Positions 1-6,946 of a stretch of 10,740 nt of DNA are shown here, piece by piece (the first letter of the stretch is position 1; each line of letters begins with the position of its first letter). Below the pieces are notes generated by a model. That model searched no databases and had not been told where the DNA came from. It was given only the letters and a program-made list of their open reading frames with translations. This stretch comes from SFEB01 sp964612455 (GTDB lineage: Bacteria > Bacillota > Clostridia > Christensenellales > CAG-314). The translations under genes were made by a program, and so were the position numbers. The stretch is taken from contig CAZTCB010000037.1 of assembly GCA_964612455.1 (NCBI GenBank), forward strand, positions 1 through 10,740. The letters are read 5' to 3'.

Positions 1-547
<547 letters not shown>

Positions 548-703
548 GTATATCTAAATTGATTAACAAAAATTGTCAATCATAAGATTCCTTGATTACT
601 CTTATAATTCCTCAGTTAAAATCGCAATTACTAAAATTGTATTTGCATATTAACACTATAAATTATATTGATTATACTCTTTCATCATGTTTGATATTTA
701 TAT

Positions 704-764
704 GCAGTTGTCAATGTCCTTGACTCGCTTCAGCGAGTGTTTGTTTGCTGTCGCAACCGACAGC
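704..764 (-). promoter_or_regulatory. 23S leader with two hairpins and boxA-like antitermination element
   Basis: Downstream of the proximal promoter, the minus-strand transcript starts with a perfect 7-bp hairpin (GCTGTCG, loop GTTG, CGACAGC; 747-764). A second hairpin follows (ACTCGC, loop TGAA, GCGAGT; 723-738), then GGACATTGACAACTGC at 704-719. The last element resembles the spacer boxA-type sequence of Firmicutes rRNA operons (compare ACATTGAAAACT). A hairpin directly before boxA resembles the boxB-boxA order of rRNA antitermination (nut-like) sites, where Nus factors load on RNA polymerase. From here to the mature 23S end is AT-rich leader (548-703) with no gene. The function is inferred from layout and similarity. 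Confidence 0.6.
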
Positions 765-770
765 CTAAAC

Positions 771-799
771 ATCATAACACAGTCATTTTGGTTTGTCAA
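771..799 (-). promoter_or_regulatory. Proximal 23S rRNA promoter (P2)
   Basis: The minus strand has a perfect -35 box TTGACA (794-799), a 17-base spacer and a -10 box TATGAT (771-776, five of six consensus bases). A long A/T-tract region at 801-840 lies immediately upstream and fits an UP element. Transcription should start near 764-765, giving a leader of about 217 nt before the mature 23S 5' end. Strength and position fit an rRNA promoter. Confidence 0.85.
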
Positions 800-870
800 G
801 CATTTTTTAAAACTTTTTTCAATTTTTTTTGAAAGTTTTTCTGCCGACAAACGACGACGTTTATGACCGA

Positions 871-900
871 AAACAGAGCCTCAAACGAGGCGTTTTCTTT
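871..900 (+). terminator. Candidate hairpin terminator between the two 23S promoters
   Basis: GCCTC (878-882), loop AAAC and GAGGC (887-891) form a small stem, preceded by A-rich and followed by T-rich sequence on the plus strand (GTTTTC then a run of Ts). That is the form of an intrinsic terminator reading plus. On the minus strand the tail is weaker (TCTGTTTTC). No plus-strand gene ends here, so it may stop antisense transcription, or act on the P1 transcript about 50 nt after its start. The role is uncertain. Confidence 0.35.
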
Positions 901-946
901 TTTCTCCCGACCGCCGACGCAAGTGCCTCGTCAGTCAAGCTTGCTC

Positions 947-975
947 ATTATATATTCTTTGAAAAAAGTTGTCAA
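947..975 (-). promoter_or_regulatory. Distal 23S rRNA promoter (P1), perfect consensus
   Basis: The minus strand has TTGACA (970-975), exactly 17 bases of spacer, and TATAAT (947-952), a perfect consensus sigma-A/sigma-70 promoter. A/T-rich sequence with runs of A lies upstream (about 985-1020), fitting an UP element. The start site would be near 940, roughly 176 bp upstream of P2. Tandem strong promoters are typical of rRNA operons. The stretch 976-1060 between P1 and the DUF1461 stop codon has no gene. An imperfect hairpin at about 961-996 overlaps the -35 box and could weakly terminate transcripts from DUF1461. Confidence 0.85.
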
Positions 976-1060
976 GTGTTTTTCGACAAAAACTTTAATT
1001 TTTTTTCGACCGTTTTTAACCCGTTTTTGCCGCGTCAACCCTTCTTTATTACTTTGCCCG

Positions 1061-1762
1061 TTATCCGACGTTTTTATTCTCGTTTATTTTGCCGTACTTG
1101 CGGCTGCGCGCTTTTTCCGTTGCCAGTATCACTGCGACGAAAACCACGACTATCGCAACGATAAGGATGCCGAAATTCATCCACAGCTCTGTCGGCAATA
1201 TATTTATTATTTGGTCTTCGTTCGGACGAAAAACCCAATTGTCTTTCCCGGGAAACGCCACGTGGTGAAACGACGCGAAAAAACCGTCGAAATCGGCAAT
1301 CGCCCATACTGCGACGACTCCGACAAAAGCTCCGAGTCCGACGACTCCCCAAAACGCGGGCGAACGTTTTTTATAACTCAAATCGAGCTTTTTCGTCTTT
1401 ACCGCCACCGTCACCGCGGCAATGTACGCCGCCGAAATACCCAGCATGACAAAATCCAGCATAAACAGCTTTTTGCAGTCGTCGAAATGCGATTTTCCGC
1501 TTTCGCTGAAACGAAGAGAACCTGTTTTAAATTCTTTCCTCCCCGTGACGTCAATCATATAATCCATCAAGTCGTTAAACGCGTCAGATATTTCGTCGAA
1601 ATCGTATCCGCTTTCTTCTTCTATCCCGAGCCATTTTACATTCCAAAAATAGTACGGTCTAAAGAGTATCGGCACGGCGATGGCAAAAGAAACGATAAAA
1701 ATCGCTATGAACACTCCCAAAAAAATCTTCAATATGTTTTTTATTACCGCCGACTGCGACAT
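1061..1762 (-). CDS. DUF1461 / TIGR01906 family integral membrane protein
   Basis: This 233-residue protein has about four membrane segments by eye (residues 10-34, 99-121, 137-157 and 196-215). Between segments 1 and 2 is an acidic stretch ending in SESGKSHFDDCKKLF, and between 3 and 4 is FHHVAFPGKDNWVF, followed by RPNEDQIINILPTELW (165-194). These two blocks match my memory of the DUF1461/TIGR01906 family (about 200-230 residues, HM.DVK-like and FFPG.NW.F.P..D..I..LP..FW-like signatures). The start at 1762 is supported by AAAGGAG eight to nine bases upstream. It follows pepF on the same strand after a 193-base gap with repeats and a hairpin, so it may be co-transcribed or separately controlled. 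No biochemical function is established for this family to my knowledge. Confidence 0.85.
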   Translation of the reverse strand: MSQSAVIKNILKIFLGVFIAIFIVSFAIAVPILFRPYYFWNVKWLGIEEESGYDFDEISDAFNDLMDYMIDVTGRKEFKTGSLRFSESGKSHFDDCKKLFMLDFVMLGISAAYIAAVTVAVKTKKLDLSYKKRSPAFWGVVGLGAFVGVVAVWAIADFDGFFASFHHVAFPGKDNWVFRPNEDQIINILPTELWMNFGILIVAIVVVFVAVILATEKARSRKYGKINENKNVG

Positions 1763-1815
1763 TGGCTCATCTCCTTTGAATTTTTATTACGCACCGCTAC
1801 GAACGTCCGGTCAAA

Positions 1816-1860
1816 TCAGTCCGACAAATTCCGCAAAGGTCGCGGCGTCTGTCGGACTGA
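1816..1860 (-). repeat. Nested inverted repeat upstream of the DUF1461 gene
   Basis: TCAGTCCGACA (1816-1826) and TGTCGGACTGA (1850-1860) form a perfect 11-bp inverted repeat. Inside it, CCGC (1831-1834) can pair with GCGG (1842-1845). In RNA read on the minus strand this would be a two-part hairpin ending about 53 nt before the DUF1461 start codon. No T-run follows on either strand, so it is not a standard terminator. It resembles no riboswitch that I recognise. Confidence 0.6.
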
Positions 1861-1888
1861 ATCCGTCGTCTTTAGCACTCGTTGCCGA

Positions 1889-1921
1889 TTGCCGTATTAT
1901 TGCTATATTGTTGCTATATTA
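1889..1921. repeat. Three tandem 11-bp repeats
   Basis: On the plus strand TTGCCGTATTA (1889-1899), TTGCTATATTG (1900-1910) and TTGCTATATTA (1911-1921) follow one another without gaps. A partial unit TTGCCGA lies just before them (1882-1888). The period is about one helical turn. They sit between the pepF stop codon and the DUF1461 hairpin. They could be protein-binding sites or part of a weak promoter region for DUF1461; I could not assign clear -35 and -10 boxes. Confidence 0.6.
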
Positions 1922-1926
1922 ATGTA

Positions 1927-1945
1927 ACGCGCATGCGCGCACGCG
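1927..1945. repeat. CG-rich palindrome in an alternating purine-pyrimidine run
   Basis: CGCGCATGCGCG (1928-1939) is a perfect 12-bp palindrome inside a 19-base uninterrupted purine-pyrimidine alternation (1927-1945). It lies 10 bases beyond the pepF stop codon and contrasts sharply with the AT-rich repeats next to it. It could extrude as a short hairpin after pepF, but no T-tract follows, so a terminator call is not supported. Confidence 0.5.
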
Positions 1946-1955
1946 AGGTATACGG

Positions 1956-3740
1956 TTACTTGCAAAGCTCCTTAAGCTCCGCGAGGTATTTTTTAAAGTC
2001 GTCCGCAATGACTTCAAACGGTTTGGTCTGCATGAGGTCGACGCCCGCGATTTTTAACTCGCTGACGGGATCGAGCGAACAGCCTGTCGACAAAAACTTT
2101 TTATAATCATTGACTGCCGACTCGCCTTCAGTCAATATTCTCTTGGCGATATTTACCGCGCAAGTGATGCCCGTCGCGTACTTGTAAACGTAAAAACTCG
2201 TATAGAAATGAGGTATACGCGCCCACTCGTACCTAATGAGGTCGTTGTGAGTGACGGCGTCTCCGTAATACTTTTTATTGAGGGCATAATACCTGTCGGA
2301 CAAAGTCTGATAGTTAAACGGCTCGTTGTTTTCGACCATAGAGTGAGCCACGTTCTCAAACTCGGCAAACATCGCCTGACGATAAAAAGTAGTGCGAATC
2401 ATGTCGAGGTAATAACTGATGAGAAACTTGCGTATATTTACGTCTTTTTCCGTCTTCAACAAGTGATTGAGCAACAAAACCTCGTTGGTCGTGCTCGCGA
2501 CTTCCGCAACGAAAATGGTATAGTTTTCTTTGTCGTAAGGCTGGTTTTGCGAAGAGAACCAACTGTGCAGACTGTGTCCCAGCTCGTGCGCGACGGTAAA
2601 CACGTCGTGCGCCGTCTTTTGGTAATTAAGCAGGACGAAAGGATGTCTGCCCGGTACTCCCATAGAAAACGCGCCGGAACGCTTGCCTTTGCTTTCGTAA
2701 ACGTCCATCCATCTTTCGTCGTACGCGCGTTGCAACAAATCCTGATAATCCTTGCCGAGAGGATGCAATCCTTCTTTGACCAATCTAAACGCGTCATCAA
2801 ACTCGAGACTGATATCCGCGTTTTCAAACATCGGAAAATGCAGGTCGTACATATTGAGATTGTCGAGTTTCAGCACCTTTTTACGGAGCGCCATGTAGTC
2901 GTGCAAAGGCTCGAGATTGGCGTTGATGCCCGAAATGAGGTTGTCGTAAACTTTCTTGTCTACTTCCTCGTAAAACAACGCCTTTTGGCTCGCGCTGTCA
3001 AAGTGGCGGAGTTTTGCGACCAGACAATCGTTTTTTACGTTGCCGGTGTACAAACCCGTGATGGTATTGATTACCCCTTTGTACGCAGAGTTAAGTTTGT
3101 CGAAAGCGGCTGCGCGTACCTCTTGCCGTTTATCGTTGAGCAACGCGGAGTAAGTACCGTGAGTAAGCTTGACGGGCTTACCGTCCACCTCTACCGTACC
3201 GAAATCCAGCTCGCCGTTGTTCAACCGCCCGAAAGTCTCGCGATAAAACCTCGTAACGTCGCTCACTCCGTTGAGCATTTCTTCTTCTCTCGCGGACAAA
3301 ACGTGCTCTTTACCCGCCTTAATCTTGCGTAAAGCGACGGTGTAGTCGGCAAAAGCGTCGTCGACCATCATGTCGTCTATAGTCTCGACGGGCAACGCGG
3401 TAATCTCGGGATCGATAAAAGAGCTGACCTCGCCGAGAGTAACCCACAAAGCCATTACTTTTTCAACCATTGCCTGAACGTCGGCGTTTTTCGTGTCCTC
3501 GGTATCTTTCAGCGAAACGAAACAACCGAGCCTGTCGAGCGGTTCGCAAATCTCGGTCATGAGTTTGTAAACTTTCAACACGGCGGCTTTGTCCGTCAGT
3601 TTGCCTTTGTATTGCGCCACTTGCGGAATAAGCCCTTTCGCAAACTCGTATTCTTTTTCAAAAGCCTTTTCATCCGCGTAAATGGCGGTCAGATCCCACG
3701 TATATCTGACGGGGATATCTTTTCTGTTTTCAAAAGTCAT
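1956..3740 (-). CDS. pepF: Oligoendopeptidase F (M3 family zinc metallopeptidase)
   Basis: This 594-residue protein matches the usual PepF length of about 600. It has the M3 zinc site HELGH at residues 385-389 (in FTVAHELGHSLHSWF), with the third ligand probably Glu413 in VAEVASTTNE. Other family features are the N-terminal RYTWDLTAIY start, GAFSMGVPGRHPFVLLNY before the zinc site, and a C-terminal YKYATGI block (519-525). It is a cytosolic enzyme that cleaves short peptides and helps recycle peptides. The start at 3740 (MTFENRKD) is preferred over the upstream in-frame Met at 3833, because AAAGGAG lies about ten bases before it and the longer version would run through the promoter. No signal peptide is seen in the chosen form. 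Confidence 0.95.
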   Translation of the reverse strand: MTFENRKDIPVRYTWDLTAIYADEKAFEKEYEFAKGLIPQVAQYKGKLTDKAAVLKVYKLMTEICEPLDRLGCFVSLKDTEDTKNADVQAMVEKVMALWVTLGEVSSFIDPEITALPVETIDDMMVDDAFADYTVALRKIKAGKEHVLSAREEEMLNGVSDVTRFYRETFGRLNNGELDFGTVEVDGKPVKLTHGTYSALLNDKRQEVRAAAFDKLNSAYKGVINTITGLYTGNVKNDCLVAKLRHFDSASQKALFYEEVDKKVYDNLISGINANLEPLHDYMALRKKVLKLDNLNMYDLHFPMFENADISLEFDDAFRLVKEGLHPLGKDYQDLLQRAYDERWMDVYESKGKRSGAFSMGVPGRHPFVLLNYQKTAHDVFTVAHELGHSLHSWFSSQNQPYDKENYTIFVAEVASTTNEVLLLNHLLKTEKDVNIRKFLISYYLDMIRTTFYRQAMFAEFENVAHSMVENNEPFNYQTLSDRYYALNKKYYGDAVTHNDLIRYEWARIPHFYTSFYVYKYATGITCAVNIAKRILTEGESAVNDYKKFLSTGCSLDPVSELKIAGVDLMQTKPFEVIADDFKKYLAELKELCK

Positions 3741-3762
3741 AAAAATAATCTCCTTTACGTCA

Positions 3763-3791
3763 ATCATATCATTTTTGATTGCAAAAATCAA
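3763..3791 (-). promoter_or_regulatory. pepF promoter
   Basis: The minus strand has TTGATT (3786-3791, four of six consensus bases), a 17-base spacer and TATGAT (3763-3768, five of six). The start site would be near 3756, giving a leader of about 16 nt that still contains the AAAGGAG site. An inverted repeat TTGATT/AATCAA overlaps the -35 box and might be an operator, but it is short. Confidence 0.7.
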
Positions 3792-3853
3792 GCCGAAAAT
3801 CAAGACGTAAACCAACTTTCGCCTTTTGTTCACATGAAAGCAATATTAAAATG

Positions 3854-3883
3854 TTAAACTAATTGTATAGTTATTATTATAAG
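3854..3883 (+). promoter_or_regulatory. Candidate promoter of the LRR lipoprotein gene
   Basis: The best fit I see is TTAAAC (3854-3859), 18 bases of spacer and TATAAG (3878-3883, five of six consensus bases), in an AT-rich stretch. The -35 box is poor. Other register choices are possible, such as TTGTAT at 3863 with TATTTT at 3887. The transcript would carry a leader of about 30 nt with AGGAG at 3909-3913, six bases before the ATG. Confidence 0.35.
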
Positions 3884-3919
3884 GCGTATTTTAAACGTCT
3901 GCATTGACAGGAGAAGAAT

Positions 3920-6859
3920 ATGAAAAAATCATCAAAGATTTTTATCCTCGTTGCGCTTATCTGCGTCGTGTGCGTCTGCATGCTTTCGGCATGTAAAAAC
4001 AACGACGACAAACAACTCACTTTCGAGTACTCCGGAGCAATCGTCAGTAGCTCGACGGGAAATACGACGTCCAACAAGTTTAACGTGACGAGCGGCGAAC
4101 AGATAATGCTCGTCACCCCTACCGTTACGCTCAAAGACGCCTCCGACGGAAAAGAAAAGTTTGTCGGTTGGCGTTACGGTCAGGAGATATTGTCCGCGGG
4201 AGACACTTTTGTCGTCGCAAACAAAAGCGTCGTCTTAACCGCAGTATGGAAAAAAGCTTATCTTTTGACCTTTACCGACACCGAGCAAAAAGCGTCCGCG
4301 CTCCCCTCTCGAGATTACTATTACGAAGGCGAAACGATAAAACTTTCGACCTGCGCTACCGAAAGCGGCGATTTTAACTTTGGCGGTTGGGAGTGCGACG
4401 GCGAACTTTACTCCGGGACTTTTTCAATGCCCGGCAACGACGTCACCCTCAACGCGGTGTGGACAAACAGATACACCGTCACTTTTGTAGGCAGCGACGA
4501 CGAAACCCTCTCCGTCAGCGGCAGCACGTCCGCCAAACGTGCCGAAAAAGACAATTATATTCTGTTGCCCGAATGCGGATTTACTCTCGCGGGGTACGAT
4601 TTCGTCGAATGGAAAGAAACGTCAACAGGCGAAACCTACAAAGTCGGCGACAAATACGTCGTACAAGGCAACGTTTCCTTCGTCGCCGTGTGGCAAACCT
4701 CAAAAACCACCGAGGACGAGTATTTTGCTTACACCCTCCTTGCGGACGGCACCTATTCCGTCGCGAAAGCAAACGGCAAAGACTTGCCGAGCGCGTCGCT
4801 GGTTCTCCCCGAGACGTACGACTCTCAACCGATAACCGTCATAGCCGAAAGCGGTTTCGCGCGGTGCGGCATCACCTCGGTAGTCATACCCGCGAGCGTG
4901 GTCGAAATAAAATCCAACGCTTTCAACGGATGCACCGCGTTGACTATGTTAAAGTTTGACGGGGAAAGCCGACTGCAAAAAATAGGAGACCTTGCGTTTG
5001 ACTCTTGCGTCAATCTCAAATCGATATACTCCGATACTCTGACGGAAGGACGAATGACTCTGCCGGATACCGTCAAAGAAATAGGCAATTTTGCTTTCAG
5101 AAGTTGCGCGTTTATTTACGCCGACCTCGGCGCCGACCTCGAAACTATCGGTTACGGCGTCTTTATGAAAGCCGTCGGGTTGACCTACTTTAACGTAAAC
5201 GACAATGCGCGTTTCAGCGGCGGCGAGTTTCTCGTAAAAAAATCCAACGACACCGTCTACGCCTTCGCTCTCGGCAGTAAAAACACCGATATCTCCGTCA
5301 ATTGGAATATAGCTCAATACGCTTTCGCTTACGCCACCAATATAAAAAAGGTGACCGTCGGCAAAAAAACCGAAACTATCGGAGCAAACGCTTTCGAGGG
5401 ATGCACCTCGATACGCGAAATAAACACCGACGACGCAACCGCACTGTCGACCGTGGGCGCAAGCTCGTTTAGCGGTTGCAGCGGACTGACGAGTTTTTAT
5501 ATCGGCAAAAACGTATCGTCGCTCGCAGTCAACGCATTCAGCGGCTGCGTCAACCTCGCTTCTTTCAGCGTGAGTGAAGACAATCCTTATTTCGCCGCCC
5601 GCAACGGAAACCTGTATTCCAAAGACCTTTCGCGGTTTATACTCGTTGCGCCAGCGTACGACGGAGAATTTACCTTATATTCGCTCACCGAGGTCATCGG
5701 CAAAAACTCTTTCTCTTACAGCGGCGTAACGAAAGTCACCGTTCAACCCGACGGAGTCGGCTCGATAGTCGTCGAGGACAAAGCGTTTTACGGTTGCTCG
5801 GCACTCGTTTCCTTTGAAATATGGGATAAACTAAGCTCGATAGGCGACGACGCTTTCGGCTCCTGTATAGCGTTGACGAGCGTCGAGTTGGGTAAAAAAC
5901 TCGACACGATCGGCAAACGAGCCTTTTTCGGTTGCTCGGCACTCGCCTCCGTTTACGTCGACCCCGACTGCCCTCTCTCCGTCGTTTCTTCTTACGCGTT
6001 TTCCCGCACGGGACTCATGGCGTTTAACTCCGACGGAGCCATAAAAACGATTGACGAAAACGCTTTTGCCGGTTGCGACAAACTCCTTTCCGTCAACCTG
6101 TCGGGAGTAAAAACAATCAAAGAATTTGCCTTTGACGACTGCACCGCCCTTACGTCCTTTAACGTGGCGTCGTCGATAGAAACGATAGAATACGGCGCTT
6201 TCAACAACTGCGACGGGCTCATGAGATACTACGTCGAAAAAGACGGCGTCAATTTTTCCGTAGACGACTCGGGTAGTCTCTACAACGCGGACAAAACCGT
6301 TCTCTTGTTTGCCAACAGGCTCACGAAGGATGTTTTCGTCATCCCCTCGTCGGTAATCACCGTCGCGCCGTACGCTTTTTATCATATCGACAGCGTAAAA
6401 GCGGTTGACGCAACTAATACCGCTCTGTCCGAGATAGGCGAACACGCCTTTGAGGACTCCTCCGTCACCTCTTTCGACTCCACGGACACCCCCCTCTCGA
6501 CAATAAGTAAAAAAGCTTTTTATCACTGCGAGAGCCTTAAATCGGTAGTGCTGTCTATGCATGTAAAAAAGATTTGCGAAAACGCTTTCGGCGAGTGCAC
6601 ACTTTTAAGCAGTCTTTCGTTTGACGGCGCGCAAACCGTCGAGGAAATAGAAAAAGAAGCTTTCCGCAACTGCGTGTCGCTTACCTTATACCTTAACGGA
6701 ACCAACGTCCCCGCCAATATCGACGACAACGCTTTTTATATGAGCGAGGCGGCTTTAAGCGGCAATATGTTTAAGTTTAAAATCAAAGTCGACAAAAGTA
6801 TGTTGACGCACTTTAAGGCGGCGTATCCTCAATGGACGGAATACTTTATTTCCGATTGA
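3920..6859 (+). CDS. BspA-like leucine-rich-repeat surface lipoprotein with InlB-type repeats
   Basis: This 979-residue protein is probably exported and lipid-anchored. A basic MKKSSK start and a hydrophobic stretch lead to the lipobox L22-S23-A24-C25, so Cys25 should be the lipidated residue. Residues about 33-112, 113-183 and 184-259 are three InlB/Listeria-Bacteroides-type repeats, each ending in a G/EW...V.F/L.AVW block. From about 305 to 945 there are about 23 BspA-type LRR_5 units of the I..AF.GC..L..V form. These are interrupted near 424-450, 550-580 and 773-800 by the G.LY..D...L-type inserts common in this family. A short tail with no visible anchor ends it. The start is fixed by AGGAG six bases upstream. 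Such proteins often bind host or microbial surfaces; the ligand here is unknown. Confidence 0.93.
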   Translation: MKKSSKIFILVALICVVCVCMLSACKNNDDKQLTFEYSGAIVSSSTGNTTSNKFNVTSGEQIMLVTPTVTLKDASDGKEKFVGWRYGQEILSAGDTFVVANKSVVLTAVWKKAYLLTFTDTEQKASALPSRDYYYEGETIKLSTCATESGDFNFGGWECDGELYSGTFSMPGNDVTLNAVWTNRYTVTFVGSDDETLSVSGSTSAKRAEKDNYILLPECGFTLAGYDFVEWKETSTGETYKVGDKYVVQGNVSFVAVWQTSKTTEDEYFAYTLLADGTYSVAKANGKDLPSASLVLPETYDSQPITVIAESGFARCGITSVVIPASVVEIKSNAFNGCTALTMLKFDGESRLQKIGDLAFDSCVNLKSIYSDTLTEGRMTLPDTVKEIGNFAFRSCAFIYADLGADLETIGYGVFMKAVGLTYFNVNDNARFSGGEFLVKKSNDTVYAFALGSKNTDISVNWNIAQYAFAYATNIKKVTVGKKTETIGANAFEGCTSIREINTDDATALSTVGASSFSGCSGLTSFYIGKNVSSLAVNAFSGCVNLASFSVSEDNPYFAARNGNLYSKDLSRFILVAPAYDGEFTLYSLTEVIGKNSFSYSGVTKVTVQPDGVGSIVVEDKAFYGCSALVSFEIWDKLSSIGDDAFGSCIALTSVELGKKLDTIGKRAFFGCSALASVYVDPDCPLSVVSSYAFSRTGLMAFNSDGAIKTIDENAFAGCDKLLSVNLSGVKTIKEFAFDDCTALTSFNVASSIETIEYGAFNNCDGLMRYYVEKDGVNFSVDDSGSLYNADKTVLLFANRLTKDVFVIPSSVITVAPYAFYHIDSVKAVDATNTALSEIGEHAFEDSSVTSFDSTDTPLSTISKKAFYHCESLKSVVLSMHVKKICENAFGECTLLSSLSFDGAQTVEEIEKEAFRNCVSLTLYLNGTNVPANIDDNAFYMSEAALSGNMFKFKIKVDKSMLTHFKAAYPQWTEYFISD

Positions 6860-6886
6860 TGCAATAAAGCGTATTTTTAAGACAAC

Positions 6887-6920
6887 AAAAATTCCCCGAC
6901 ACGGGTGTCGGGGAATTTTT
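6887..6920. terminator. Bidirectional intrinsic terminator
   Basis: A 15-bp perfect stem (6887-6901 with 6906-6920) containing ATTCCCCGACA closes on a CGGG loop. It has A-runs on one side and T-runs on the other, so it can work in both directions. It lies 27 bases after the plus-strand lipoprotein stop and 26 bases after the minus-strand trxB-like stop, ending both converging transcripts. Confidence 0.93.
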
Positions 6921-6946
6921 TTATTAACTTATATTTTTTTTCTTTT

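Noticed and set aside
551..579. Third possible 23S promoter (TTGACA at 574-579, TAGATA at 551-556)
   Set aside because: The -10 box is poor and the start would fall at or inside the mature 23S 5' end; the TTGACA is probably chance in AT-rich leader or part of a processing stem.
1816..1860. Hairpin as intrinsic terminator of pepF
   Set aside because: There is no T-run after the stem on the minus strand.
1889..1921. Tandem 11-bp repeats as a CRISPR array or replication iterons
   Set aside because: The units are contiguous with no spacers, only three are present, and no cas or rep gene is nearby.
863..1927. Long plus-strand open frame of 354 codons
   Set aside because: It runs antisense through the DUF1461 gene and the 23S promoter region, is very rich in Arg/Phe/Tyr/His with no recognisable motif, and has no convincing ribosome binding site.
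2208..3332. Plus-strand open frame of 374 codons
   Set aside because: It is entirely antisense to pepF, whose HELGH site and full-length family match are clear.
5831..6562. Minus-strand open frame of 243 codons
   Set aside because: It is antisense to the LRR lipoprotein, has a composition typical of a shadow frame of repeats, and no supporting start signal.
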